Source: Meiothermus granaticius NBRC 107808
Lineage (GTDB): Bacteria > Deinococcota > Deinococci > Deinococcales > Thermaceae
Length of the DNA: 52,533 nt
Direction of reading: 5' to 3'
Assembly (NCBI RefSeq): GCF_003574355.1
Contig: NZ_QWLB01000024.1
Span: forward strand, 1-52,533
The stretch's first letter is position 1; the number at the start of each line of letters is the position of its first letter. This document shows positions 25,832-33,860 of the stretch, piece after piece. The notes under the pieces were generated by a model. That model did no database searches, was not told where the DNA came from, and was given only the letters and a program-made list of their open reading frames with translations. The position numbers and the translations under genes are program-made.

Positions 25832-27109
25832 TCAAAAGCTCTGTATCACCAGGTATAGGTTCAATCCGATGATAAGGGCCGCGATGAGCCAGCCCAGGGC
25901 TTGAACGAGCTTGCTGTTGGCCAGCTCCCCCATCAATCGGGGGCTATTGGTAAAGAGCAGCAGCGGTATCAGGGCAAAGGGGATGGCAAAGGAGAGCACC
26001 ACCTGGGAGATCACCAGCACCTGGGTGGGGTCGAGCCCCAGCAGGATGACGACGAAGGAGGGGATCAGGGTGACCAACCGGCGCACCCAGAGCGGAATGC
26101 TAAAGCCCACAAAGCCCTGCATCACCAACTGCCCAGCCATGGTGCCGACCGTGGTGGAGGAAAGCCCTGAGGCCAAGAGGGCCACCGCGAAGGCCGCACT
26201 GGCCAGCGGGCCCAGCAGCGGGGTAAGGGTTTGGTAGGCGGTGGTGATGTCGGCGATATCGGTACGGCCCGTCTTGTGAAAGACGGCTGCCGCGGCCACC
26301 AGCATGGCCATGTTCACAAAGCTTGCAATCGAGAGGGCCACCACCACATCCACATTGCTAAAGCGCAGCAAGCGCCGCTTGAGCGCAGGGTCTTGCACCG
26401 GGATGCGCTGCTCGGTAAGGGCGGAGTGCAGGTAGATCACGTGGGGCATCACCGTGGCCCCCAAAATGCCCACTGCCAGCAATATGCTGTCGCTGCCGGA
26501 AAAACGAGGGATAAAGCCTTGGATTAATCCGAGGTCCGGATGGGAGAAAAAGAGCTCGAAGATATAGGCCAGGGCGATCACCCCGACCAAAACTGAGATG
26601 GCCGCTTCCAGCGGCCGAAAACCATAGCGCTGGAGGATCAGGAGGGCAAAGGTGGTTATCGCGGCCAGCACCCCTCCCCAGACCAAGGGAATTCCCATCA
26701 GCAGGTGAAAGCCCAGGGCCGCCCCAATGAACTCGGCCAGGTCGGTGGCAATTGCGGCCAGCTCGGCTTGGATCCAGTAGAAATAGCGCACCCAGGGGCG
26801 GTACTCCTGGCGCACCACCTCCGGAAGACTTTTGCCGGTGGCGATGCCCAGCTTGGCCGAGAGGCTCTGGATTAGCATCGCGATCAGGCTGGAGGCCAAC
26901 ACCACCCAGATGAGCAGGTAGCCGAACTGGGCCCCGGATTGGATGTTGGTGGCGAAGTTGCCGGGGTCCATGTAAGCCACACTGACCACGAAGGCGGGGC
27001 CCAGGAAGGGCATCAGCCGGGCCAGACCGCGCTTTTTAGAGTGGCGCTCGAGCACCTCCAAGGCCTTGGTCTGGGTGTCTTGGTCGCTCAGGGGGCCGCG
27101 GTTGGTCAT
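25832..27109 (-). CDS. mntH: Nramp-family divalent metal transporter
   Basis: A 425-residue transporter for Mn2+ or Fe2+, driven by protons, in the cytoplasmic membrane. It has eleven or so transmembrane segments. The metal-site motifs are DPGN (D48-N51) in helix 1 and MPH in GATVMPHVIYLH in helix 6. The N-terminal 30 residues are cytoplasmic and charged. GAAAGGAT precedes the ATG at good distance. No MntR or Fur box was recognised in the 100 bp upstream. The small membrane protein gene lies 44 nt downstream. Confidence 0.9.
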   Translation of the reverse strand: MTNRGPLSDQDTQTKALEVLERHSKKRGLARLMPFLGPAFVVSVAYMDPGNFATNIQSGAQFGYLLIWVVLASSLIAMLIQSLSAKLGIATGKSLPEVVRQEYRPWVRYFYWIQAELAAIATDLAEFIGAALGFHLLMGIPLVWGGVLAAITTFALLILQRYGFRPLEAAISVLVGVIALAYIFELFFSHPDLGLIQGFIPRFSGSDSILLAVGILGATVMPHVIYLHSALTEQRIPVQDPALKRRLLRFSNVDVVVALSIASFVNMAMLVAAAAVFHKTGRTDIADITTAYQTLTPLLGPLASAAFAVALLASGLSSTTVGTMAGQLVMQGFVGFSIPLWVRRLVTLIPSFVVILLGLDPTQVLVISQVVLSFAIPFALIPLLLFTNSPRLMGELANSKLVQALGWLIAALIIGLNLYLVIQSF

Positions 27110-27209
27110 GAGGCATCCTTTCTATGAAACATGGGCATCACCAGAGGACAGGGTACCTCATGGCGGGCCTGCCTTTTGCGGGGAGGCCAACCCCATAGCC
27201 CCCGCCGGT

Positions 27210-28436
27210 CTAAAACGCCACCGGCATGGCCTTGTGCCCCCGAATGACAAACCCCCCCGTATACTCGACCTCAGCGGTGGCCAGGTGCACCCCAGGGAGC
27301 CGCTTCAGCAGGGTTTGCAAGGACGTTTGCAGCTCGAGCCGAGCCAATGGGGCCCCGATGCAGTAGTGGATGCCCAAGCCGAAGGTCAGGTGCTGGTTCT
27401 CCTTGCGGGTCAGATGGAGGCGATCCGGCTCGGGGAATTTGCGTGGGTCGCGGTTGCCCGAGGCGTACATCAGGGCTACCTCTTGGCCTTTGCGCAGGGA
27501 AACACCGCCGAGCTCGAGGTCCTCCAGCACCCAGCGCTCAAACATCGGCAGCGGGGTGTCGTAGCGCAGCAGCTCCTCCACGGCAGTTTTGAAGAACTCC
27601 GAATTGCCCTTTGCGGCGGCCTCTTTGGCCAGCTCGAGCTGGTCGGGGTTCCTGGAAAGGGCTAAAAACCCCGCGGTCGTCCCGTTCACTGTGGCCTCGT
27701 GCCCCGCGTTCAGCAGCAGGATGCAGTTGGCCACCAGCTCGTCGGCGGTGAGCTTGTCGCCCTGTTCCTCCACCTCGACCAAGGCCGAGATGAGGTCTGG
27801 GCCGGGTCGCCTGCGGCGTTCCTCAGCCAATCGCTTGATGTAATCGGAAAACTCCACCACCGCTTGGTTGGCGGCTTTGGCCTGCTCCTCGGTATAGCCC
27901 AGCTCGTACAGCTTGACGATACGGGCCGACCAGGGCCGCAGCAGGGGGCGATCCTCCTCGGGCACCCCCAGCAGCTCGGCGATCACCGTGACCGGGAGCG
28001 GTTCGGCGTAGTCGGCCAGGAGGTCCATGCCGCCCCGGTCCTCGGCCTGGTCAATCAGCCCATGCACGATGGACTGGATTTTGCCCCGCAGCGACTCCAC
28101 TCGAGCCGGGGTGAAGGCCTTGAGCATCAACCCCTTGAGCCGGGTGTGTTTGGGCGGCTCGTTGTCGAGCATGTGGTTTTCCTGAAAGCGATCGAAATCG
28201 CGGGTTAGAGGGTTGGGTGGGGGCCAGCCGAGTTCGTCGCGGGAGAGAATATGGGTGATCGAGCGGCCCAAGCGCTTGTCTCTCAGCAGGCTGGAGATAT
28301 CGTCGTAGCGCAGGAAAAACACCTTGTTCCACCCTTCGTCGTAGAACACCGGGAGGTTTTCCCGCAGCTCCGCCAGAAGCGGGTAGGGATCGCGCACAAA
28401 CTGTGGATGGTTGAGATCTAAGTGGAAGGTCTGCAT
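27210..28436 (-). CDS. cytochrome P450
   Basis: A 408-residue soluble bacterial P450. The heme-binding loop FGLGIHYCIGAPLARLE carries the axial Cys, the oxygen-binding helix I has NAGHEATVN, and EELLRYDTPLPMFERW contains the ExxR motif region (with R of ELLRY). The type is close to the CYP107-like class that uses separate ferredoxin and reductase partners, none of which is in this window. The ATG at 28436 is preferred to 28499, because the upstream part runs into the trxA terminator. The substrate is unknown. It differs from the Thermus carotenoid hydroxylase CYP175A1 in overall sequence. Confidence 0.88.
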   Translation of the reverse strand: MQTFHLDLNHPQFVRDPYPLLAELRENLPVFYDEGWNKVFFLRYDDISSLLRDKRLGRSITHILSRDELGWPPPNPLTRDFDRFQENHMLDNEPPKHTRLKGLMLKAFTPARVESLRGKIQSIVHGLIDQAEDRGGMDLLADYAEPLPVTVIAELLGVPEEDRPLLRPWSARIVKLYELGYTEEQAKAANQAVVEFSDYIKRLAEERRRRPGPDLISALVEVEEQGDKLTADELVANCILLLNAGHEATVNGTTAGFLALSRNPDQLELAKEAAAKGNSEFFKTAVEELLRYDTPLPMFERWVLEDLELGGVSLRKGQEVALMYASGNRDPRKFPEPDRLHLTRKENQHLTFGLGIHYCIGAPLARLELQTSLQTLLKRLPGVHLATAEVEYTGGFVIRGHKAMPVAF

Positions 28437-28475
28437 AGGTGTTACCAGGATAATCGGCGGGCTATAAAGCAAAAA

Positions 28476-28491
28476 CCCCCCTTGCGGGGGG
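28476..28491 (-). terminator. intrinsic terminator of trxA
   Basis: On the minus strand, CCCCCC-GCAA-GGGGGG is followed by TTTTTGC. It begins 19 nt after the trxA stop codon and separates trxA from the P450 gene. Confidence 0.8.
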
Positions 28492-28509
28492 CGCTTCATC
28501 TGCCATGGC

Positions 28510-28842
28510 TTAGGCCGTCACGGGGATGTGCTTGGAGAGCTTGGCCACGAAGTTGGCTTTGGGCGCGGCGCCCACCATGACCTCGACCGGCTGGCCGTTC
28601 TTGAAGAGGATGATGGTCGGGATGCTCATCACCCGGAAGCGCATTGCGGTCTGGGGATTGGTGTCCACATCCAGCTTGGCCACGATCAGCTTCCCCTCGT
28701 ACTCTTTGGCGATCTCCTCCAGCACCGGGGCCACCATGCGGCAAGGCCCACACCACTCCGCCCAAAAATCCACCAGCACCACAGGATTGTCCTTGAGCGT
28801 TTGGTCGAAGCTGGCATCGGTTACTTCAACAGGTTTGGCCAT
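28510..28842 (-). CDS. trxA: thioredoxin
   Basis: A 110-residue classical thioredoxin, the general cytoplasmic disulfide reductant. The active site is WAEWCGPCRM (C31-C34). The cis-Pro lies in MSIPTIILF and KNGQPVEVMVGA follows, as in the family. The start at ATG 28842 gives the usual length. GAGAGG is the likely ribosome-binding site. The gene ends in a clear intrinsic terminator. Confidence 0.95.
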   Translation of the reverse strand: MAKPVEVTDASFDQTLKDNPVVLVDFWAEWCGPCRMVAPVLEEIAKEYEGKLIVAKLDVDTNPQTAMRFRVMSIPTIILFKNGQPVEVMVGAAPKANFVAKLSKHIPVTA

Positions 28843-28865
28843 GTCAAAACCCCTCTCGAGCTCCC

Positions 28866-28871
28866 ACTCTA
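28866..28871 (-). promoter_or_regulatory. -10 box, trxA
   Basis: TAGAGT (minus strand), about 23 nt before the trxA ATG, with a weak TTGCCC at 19 bp as possible -35 box. Confidence 0.35.
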
Positions 28872-28901
28872 ACACCCTGGGGTCGGGCCGGGGCAATCCA
28901 G

Positions 28902-28907
28902 TACACT
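28902..28907 (+). promoter_or_regulatory. -10 box, DUF309 gene
   Basis: TACACT, 13 nt before the ATG at 28921. No Shine-Dalgarno sequence. It is divergent from the trxA promoter, the two -10 boxes being about 30 bp apart. Confidence 0.4.
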
Positions 28908-28920
28908 TTTTATAGCGCCT

Positions 28921-29250
28921 ATGCCCCTCCTCCAGACCCCCGAGTTTGTCCAGGCCCTCAGGCTGTGGCAGGAGGGCCAGTTTTGGGAGGTGCACGAGGC
29001 CCTCGAGCCCCTCTGGAAGCGGCTCAGGGGTCCCCAACGGGAGCTGGTCCAGGGGGTCATTCTGCTGGCCGCATCCCTGCACCAAGCCCGGCTGAACCCC
29101 AAGGGGGGGTGGCGCAACTTTCACAAAGCCCTGCGGCACCTCGAAGGGCTGCCCGAGCGCTTTGAAGGCGTGCGGCTGGAGCCCCTGATCGGCGAGGTGC
29201 GCCGGGCCCTCGAGAACCCCCAGCAACCGCCAGGGTTTCCCCTCGGTTAG
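28921..29250 (+). CDS. DUF309 protein
   Basis: A 109-residue, all-helical protein. The block LWQEGQFWEVHEALEPLW is the family signature (FxExHExLE), followed by GVILLAASLHQARLNPKGG. DUF309 proteins are small helical bundles of unknown function, with Thermus members solved by structural genomics. Conserved Glu/His residues in the signature might bind metal; this is inference. The gene is convergent with the YegP-like gene, with 3 nt between stop codons. Confidence 0.85.
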   Translation: MPLLQTPEFVQALRLWQEGQFWEVHEALEPLWKRLRGPQRELVQGVILLAASLHQARLNPKGGWRNFHKALRHLEGLPERFEGVRLEPLIGEVRRALENPQQPPGFPLG

Positions 29251-29253
29251 GGG

Positions 29254-29601
29254 CTACTGAGCTCCCGACCCGGTCTCGTCAACCACTGAGGCCTCTGGCG
29301 CGTTCCGCATCACCGACTGAATTCCATTTTCCATAGCCCCAGCCGAGGAGTAGGTCTCGCTGCGGCCAATCTCCTCCCCGTTGGCGGCTTTGAGCACAAA
29401 GTAGGGGCTGCCATTGGTGGCGGCGCGGCGGTCATAGCGCCCTTCCAAGGCCGCATTCTTCTTCACCGACTCGATGCCGTGTAGGGCCCCGCTCTTGCTG
29501 GTGTACAGCTCGCTGGTGAGGATCGTCTCCCCATTCCCGGCCTTCAGGTTGAACATGTACTGCCCATTGCTGGCCTGCGAAAGTACAAACCTTCCCACCA
29601 T
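29254..29601 (-). CDS. YegP-family protein (two DUF1508 repeats)
   Basis: A 115-residue protein with two tandem DUF1508 repeats: GRFVLSQASNGQYMFNLKAG then NGETILTSELYTSKSGALHGIESVKKNA; and DRRAATNGSPYFVLKAANG then EEIGRSETYSSAGAMENGIQSVMRNA. YegP-like proteins are small beta-rich cytoplasmic proteins of unknown function. The ATG at 29601 is fixed by a very strong ribosome-binding site AGGAGGT 4 nt before it. A longer in-frame start at 29676 is rejected. TATACT at 29639-29644 (minus strand) is a possible -10 box. Confidence 0.88.
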   Translation of the reverse strand: MVGRFVLSQASNGQYMFNLKAGNGETILTSELYTSKSGALHGIESVKKNAALEGRYDRRAATNGSPYFVLKAANGEEIGRSETYSSAGAMENGIQSVMRNAPEASVVDETGSGAQ

Positions 29602-29669
29602 ACCCACCTCCTGAAATGCGCAATGTTGGAGCAGGCTCAGTATACCCCGGCTGGGTGTGGTTGGGGAGA

Positions 29670-29701
29670 TTGACACTCTGATGAAGCTGCCCCGGTACGG
29701 T
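29670..29701 (+). promoter_or_regulatory. possible promoter of the alkaline phosphatase gene
   Basis: A perfect -35 TTGACA (29670-29675) and a TACGGT (29696-29701) stand at a long 20-bp spacing. The leader contains GGAGG, 7 nt before the ATG. No PHO-box-like direct repeats were seen. Confidence 0.3.
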
Positions 29702-29721
29702 TTTCCGGTGGAGGATGGGCT

Positions 29722-31479
29722 ATGAAGAGAGGACTTCTGGCACTGAGCACCCTGAGCCTGGCTTTGGGTTCAGCCTGGGCAGCCAAAATCGCGATATACC
29801 CCTACGACGGGGCCAGCGTTCTGGCCGGGCAACGCTTTGACCTAAGGGTGGAGGCCTCGGAGTTGCAAGGCAGCCCCAGCACGTACCGCATCACCCTTGA
29901 TGGTCAGCCCTTGAGCGGGTTCCAGCAAACCTCGCAAGGCCCTGGGCAGGCCGAATGGACCCTTAGGGACACCTTCATTCGAGTGGGGGAGCATACCCTC
30001 GAGGTGAGCGTGACCGACGGGACCGGTGAGAGCAAGCGCAGCGCGAAGTGGGTAGCCAGGGCCAACCCCCGCCTGCCGCGGGCACCCAAAAACATCATCC
30101 TGTTTATTGGCGACGGGATGGGCTGGAACACCCTCAACGCAGCCCGGATCATTGCCAAGGGCTTCAACCCCCAGAATGGGATGCCCAGTGGGAACCTCGA
30201 GATCGAGACCGGCTACGGTGGGATGGCCACGGTGACCAACAGCAGCTTCGACAGCTTCATCGTGGACTCGGCCAACTCGGCCTCCTCCATCATGACCGGG
30301 CAGAAGGTGCAGGTCAACGCGCTCAATGTCTACCCTTCTAACCTCAAGGACACCCTGGCCTACCCCCGGATCGAGACCCTGGCCGAGATGATGAAGCGGG
30401 TGCGCGGGGCCAGCATCGGGGTGGTGACCACCACCTTCGGCACCGACGCCACCCCGGCCATGGTCAACGCCCATACCCGCCGCCGCAGCGACTACCAAGG
30501 CATCGCCGACCAGTACTTTGGCCGTGGCGGATTCGGGATCCCCCTGGACGTGATGCTCTTCGGGGGCTCGCGCGACTTCATCCCCCAGAGCAACCCCGGG
30601 TCGCGCCGTAAGGACAACACCGACTGGATTGCGGAGTCGCAGAAGCTGGGCTATACCTTCGTCAGCAACCGCACCGAGCTGATGGCGGCCCAGCCCAGCG
30701 ATAAGCTCTTCGGGCTGTTTAATCTGGACAACTTTCCCAGCTACCTAGACCGCGCGGTTTGGAAACGGCCCGAGATGCTGGGCAGCTTCACCGATATGCC
30801 CTACCTCTGGGAGATGACCCAAAAAGCCGTGGAGACCCTCTCCAAAAACGACAAAGGCTTCTTCCTGATGGTCGAGGCCGGGATGGTGGACAAGTACGAA
30901 CACCCCCTGGACTGGCAGCGGGGGCTGTGGGATGTACTCGAGCTAGACCGTACGGTGCAGTGGGCCAAGAATTACGCCGCGCAAAACCCCGACACCCTGG
31001 TGATCGTCACCGCTGACCACGCCCACTCGATCTCGGTTTTCGGGGGCTACGACTACTCCAAGCAGGGCCGGCAAGGCGTAGGGGTGTACCAGGACGCCAA
31101 GTTCCCCACCTATGGAGACAGGCGGGACACCAACGGCTTCCCCCTGCCCGAGACCGCCCGGGGGATCGCGGTAGGCTTCGGTGCAACCCCGGACTACTGC
31201 GAGACCTACCGGGGCCGTGAGGTCTACAAAGACCCCACCATCTCCGATGGGAAGGGGGGGTATGTGGCCAACCCTGAGGTGTGCAAGGAGCCTGGGGCGT
31301 TCTTGCGGGTTGGCAACCTCGACCCCGCCAGCGCCCAGGGGGTACACACCGCGGACCCCATGCCGCTCTTCGCGTTTGGTACGGGGTCGCAACTGTTCAA
31401 CGGTTTGATAGACCAGACCGAGATCTTCTTCCGCATGGCCCAGGCCTTGGGGCTAAACCCCTACCTGGAAAAACCCTGA
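29722..31479 (+). CDS. exported alkaline phosphatase with N-terminal Ig-like domain
   Basis: A 585-residue phosphatase. The signal peptide (about 1-20) ends AWA-AK. Residues about 21-112 form a beta-sandwich Ig-like domain, and the catalytic domain starts at about 120 with the metal ligand D131 (FIGDGMGWN). The nucleophile is S183 in [13 protein letters not shown]; most relatives have DSAxxAT. TADHAHS supplies further metal ligands. Alkaline phosphatases release phosphate from monoesters and need two Zn and one Mg ion. It sits just upstream of the putative zinc ABC module, which may be more than coincidence. Confidence 0.88.
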   Translation: MKRGLLALSTLSLALGSAWAAKIAIYPYDGASVLAGQRFDLRVEASELQGSPSTYRITLDGQPLSGFQQTSQGPGQAEWTLRDTFIRVGEHTLEVSVTDGTGESKRSAKWVARANPRLPRAPKNIILFIGDGMGWNTLNAARIIAKGFNPQNGMPSGNLEIETGYGGMATVTNSSFDSFIVDSANSASSIMTGQKVQVNALNVYPSNLKDTLAYPRIETLAEMMKRVRGASIGVVTTTFGTDATPAMVNAHTRRRSDYQGIADQYFGRGGFGIPLDVMLFGGSRDFIPQSNPGSRRKDNTDWIAESQKLGYTFVSNRTELMAAQPSDKLFGLFNLDNFPSYLDRAVWKRPEMLGSFTDMPYLWEMTQKAVETLSKNDKGFFLMVEAGMVDKYEHPLDWQRGLWDVLELDRTVQWAKNYAAQNPDTLVIVTADHAHSISVFGGYDYSKQGRQGVGVYQDAKFPTYGDRRDTNGFPLPETARGIAVGFGATPDYCETYRGREVYKDPTISDGKGGYVANPEVCKEPGAFLRVGNLDPASAQGVHTADPMPLFAFGTGSQLFNGLIDQTEIFFRMAQALGLNPYLEKP

Positions 31480-31498
31480 ACCCGCCCTTCGGAGGCTG

Positions 31499-31529
31499 CA
31501 CCCTGCGCCGGGGTTCCTGGCGCAGGGTG
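31499..31529 (+). terminator. hairpin after the alkaline phosphatase gene
   Basis: CACCCTGCGCC and GGCGCAGGGTG form a perfect 11-bp stem with a 9-nt loop, 20 nt after the stop codon. There is no T-tract, so it may be a weak terminator, a processing site or an attenuator for the next gene, whose ATG lies 17 nt further on. Confidence 0.5.
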
Positions 31530-31545
31530 TGACGCTAGGAGCCCT

Positions 31546-31968
31546 ATGCGCCTGATGTTCCTCTTGCTGCTGGTCTTAGGGGGCCTTGGCTGGGCCCAAA
31601 GCCCCCTCGAGTTCAGCGAGCTGTATGGCAGGATCACCATTCGCGGGGTGGAGTTTTCCCCCAAACTCCAAGCCCTAAACGGCAAGACCGTGAGCATGAC
31701 CGGCTGGATGGCCCCCCCGCTCAAGCCCAAATTGGACTTCTTCGTGCTGACCAAAGTCCCGCTGGCCACCTGCCCCTTCTGCTCCACTGCCGCCGACTGG
31801 CCACCGGACATCGTGCTGGTGATCATGCCTCCGGGGCGGGCGGCCGAGCCCACCACCCGACGCATCCAGGTCACCGGGCGGCTCGAGATCGGCATCAAAA
31901 CCGATGAGGACACGGGTTTTGTCAGCCTGGTACGCATCTATGCCGACAAGATCAGCGAAGCCCGGTAA
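31546..31968 (+). CDS. secreted CxxC protein, DUF3299-like
   Basis: A 140-residue exported protein. The signal peptide MRLMFLLLLVLGGLGWAQ is followed by a small beta-rich domain. The core VSMTGWMAPPLKPKLDFFVL and TKVPLATCPFCSTAADWPPD resembles DUF3299, where the usual CIHVPPPP stretch is replaced by CPFCSTAADWPP. The CPFC pair could bind a metal or form a disulfide. The ABC ATPase starts 12 nt downstream, so the genes form an operon. In gamma-proteobacteria, DUF3299 proteins occur next to similar ABC ATPase/FtsX-type permease pairs linked to zinc. The role here is inferred from this context. Confidence 0.6.
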   Translation: MRLMFLLLLVLGGLGWAQSPLEFSELYGRITIRGVEFSPKLQALNGKTVSMTGWMAPPLKPKLDFFVLTKVPLATCPFCSTAADWPPDIVLVIMPPGRAAEPTTRRIQVTGRLEIGIKTDEDTGFVSLVRIYADKISEAR

Positions 31969-31980
31969 AAGGAGGCCCCC

Positions 31981-32658
31981 ATGGCCGATGTGCGGCTGCT
32001 CGGCATAACCCAACGCTACGGCGAGGAGGTAACCCTCCGCTTGCCCGACCTTGAGCTCGACTGGGGTCAGCAGGTGGCCTTGCTGGGGCCCTCCGGCAGC
32101 GGGAAAACCACCCTGCTCCACATTCTGGCCGGTCTGCGCCTGCCCAGCCAGGGTGAGGTCTGGGTAGGGGGGCAGGACCTGACCCAGCTCTCCGAGGCCC
32201 AGCGGGACGCCTACCGCCGGAGCACCGTGGGATACCTGTTCCAAGACTTCTACCTGGCCGAGGGGTACAGCGCGCTCGAGAACGTTCTCCTGGGGCTGGG
32301 GGTGGCGGGGATCCGTGGACGGGCGGCCCAGGGCCGGGCTGCGGAGGTGTTGACCCAGCTGGGGCTGGGCCAGCGCCTTGGCCATGCTCCACGGCACCTC
32401 TCCACCGGCGAACGACAGCGGGTAGCCCTGGCCCGCGCGGTGGCCCACCGGCCCCGGCTCCTGCTGGCCGACGAGCCCACCGCCCACCTGGACCGGGCTC
32501 GAGCCACCACCGCTCTGGACCTGCTCACCCAAACCGCGGCTTCGCTTCGTGCACTGTTGGTCGTGGCCACCCATGACCCCTGGGTGATGGCCCGCTTTCC
32601 CCAGCAGATCGAGCTATCCAGCCCCCCCTCGGCCCCGGTCCAGGAGGAAGCCCGATGA
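31981..32658 (+). CDS. ABC transporter ATP-binding protein (MacB/LolD type)
   Basis: A 225-residue ATPase. It has Walker A GPSGSGKTTLL, Q-loop FQDFYLAEGYSALENV, signature LSTGERQRVALARA, Walker B LLLADEPTAHLD and the switch His in VVATHD. The length and the ALENV segment place it with the LolD/MacB/FtsE group that pairs with FtsX-like permeases. A strong RBS AAAGGAGG precedes the ATG. It overlaps the permease gene by 4 bp (ATGA). Confidence 0.9.
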   Translation: MADVRLLGITQRYGEEVTLRLPDLELDWGQQVALLGPSGSGKTTLLHILAGLRLPSQGEVWVGGQDLTQLSEAQRDAYRRSTVGYLFQDFYLAEGYSALENVLLGLGVAGIRGRAAQGRAAEVLTQLGLGQRLGHAPRHLSTGERQRVALARAVAHRPRLLLADEPTAHLDRARATTALDLLTQTAASLRALLVVATHDPWVMARFPQQIELSSPPSAPVQEEAR

Positions 32659-33854
32659 CCCTTTGGATCGTACTGCGCAACCTGCGGGTGCGGGCTCTGG
32701 CCACCCTCCTGACCCTCCTGGGGGTGGCTTTGGCTACCGCCACCGCCCTGGTGGTGCCGCTGGTGCTGCGCTCCTTGGAGCGCGGGGCCGCCGATGCGGC
32801 CCAGGTCTTCGACCTACTCATCAGCGCCAAAGGCAGCCCCACCCAGGCGGTGCTCTCGAGCCTCTACCTGCTCCAACCGCCCATCGCCAACCTGCCCTAC
32901 GCTACCTATGCGGACCTCGAGCGCGACCCTCGCGCACGCCTGGTGATCCCCCTAGGGTTTGGGGACAACTACCAGGGGTTTCCCCTGCTGGGCACCAACA
33001 CCCAGGTGTTTGAGCTGCGGCTCAAGCCCACCCTGCCGCCCTACTTCCGGCTGCGCCAGGGGCGGCCCTTCCGGAGTACCTACGAGGCGGTGTTGGGGGC
33101 CCGGGCCGCCCAGGCCACCGGCCTGAAGGTAGGGGACCAATTTCTGAGCGCCCACGGCTTCTTCGCCACCCAGCAAGAAGCCGCCGAGGCCAGGGAGCAC
33201 CATCAGGAGGAGAAGTACCGGGTGGTGGGGCTGCTCGAGCCCACCGGTGGCCCCTGGGATCGGGCCCTGCTGGTCCCCATCCAGGCCTACTGGGAGGTGC
33301 ATGAAGAGGGGGCGGCCCAACGCCAGGTGACCGCGGTGCTCTTCACCGGCAAGCGCCTCTCCGACGTGTATCAGGTGGCCCAGGAGGTCAACCGGGGAAC
33401 CCAGGCCCAGGCGGTGTTCCCCGGCCAGGTCTTTGCCCAGACCAAGGATGTCCTCCTGCAAGGGCAGTCGGCCTATGGGGCCCTCTCGCTGCTGGTGCTG
33501 TTTCTGGCGGCCCTGCTGATCTGGCAGGGGGTCTATGCCCAGGGCCTGGAGCGCCGCCGCCGCACCGCCTTGCTGCGGGCCCTGGGGGCCGGACGGGGAG
33601 TGGTCTTTGGGGTCGTGCTGCTGGAGACCCTGCTCGAGGTGGCGATCGGGGTGCTGCTGGGCATCCTGTTGGGCTGGGGCCTGGCTGCGCTGGGTTCAGG
33701 ACTCCTGGGCGAGCGCTTGGGGTTCTTCCTCCCCCCACCCCTGCTCGAGGTGGGCCTAATCGGGCGGGTGCTGTTGCTGCTGCCCCTGGGGGTGCTGGCC
33801 GCACTGCCTCCGGCGATTCAAGCCGCGCGCGAAAGCCCGCTCGAGTACGTTTAG
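32655..33854 (+). CDS. FtsX-type ABC permease, related to zinc-linked ABC systems
   Basis: A 399-residue permease of the MacB/FtsX layout: one transmembrane helix near the N-terminus (about 14-36), a large periplasmic domain (about 40-265) and three C-terminal helices (about 270-292, 312-340, 360-385). The periplasmic part (GTNTQVFE, FRSTYEAVLGARAAQATGLK, GDQFLSAHG, YRVVGLLEPTGGPWDRALLV) follows that of Vibrio ZrgC-like and related permeases. A His/Glu-rich stretch, EAREHHQEEKY, lies just before VVGLL, where zinc-linked relatives also carry His. Substrate prediction is inference. FtsX-type permeases usually act as mechanotransmitters or extruders rather than simple importers. Confidence 0.8.
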   Translation: MTLWIVLRNLRVRALATLLTLLGVALATATALVVPLVLRSLERGAADAAQVFDLLISAKGSPTQAVLSSLYLLQPPIANLPYATYADLERDPRARLVIPLGFGDNYQGFPLLGTNTQVFELRLKPTLPPYFRLRQGRPFRSTYEAVLGARAAQATGLKVGDQFLSAHGFFATQQEAAEAREHHQEEKYRVVGLLEPTGGPWDRALLVPIQAYWEVHEEGAAQRQVTAVLFTGKRLSDVYQVAQEVNRGTQAQAVFPGQVFAQTKDVLLQGQSAYGALSLLVLFLAALLIWQGVYAQGLERRRRTALLRALGAGRGVVFGVVLLETLLEVAIGVLLGILLGWGLAALGSGLLGERLGFFLPPPLLEVGLIGRVLLLLPLGVLAALPPAIQAARESPLEYV

Positions 33855-33860
33855 CCCAGT

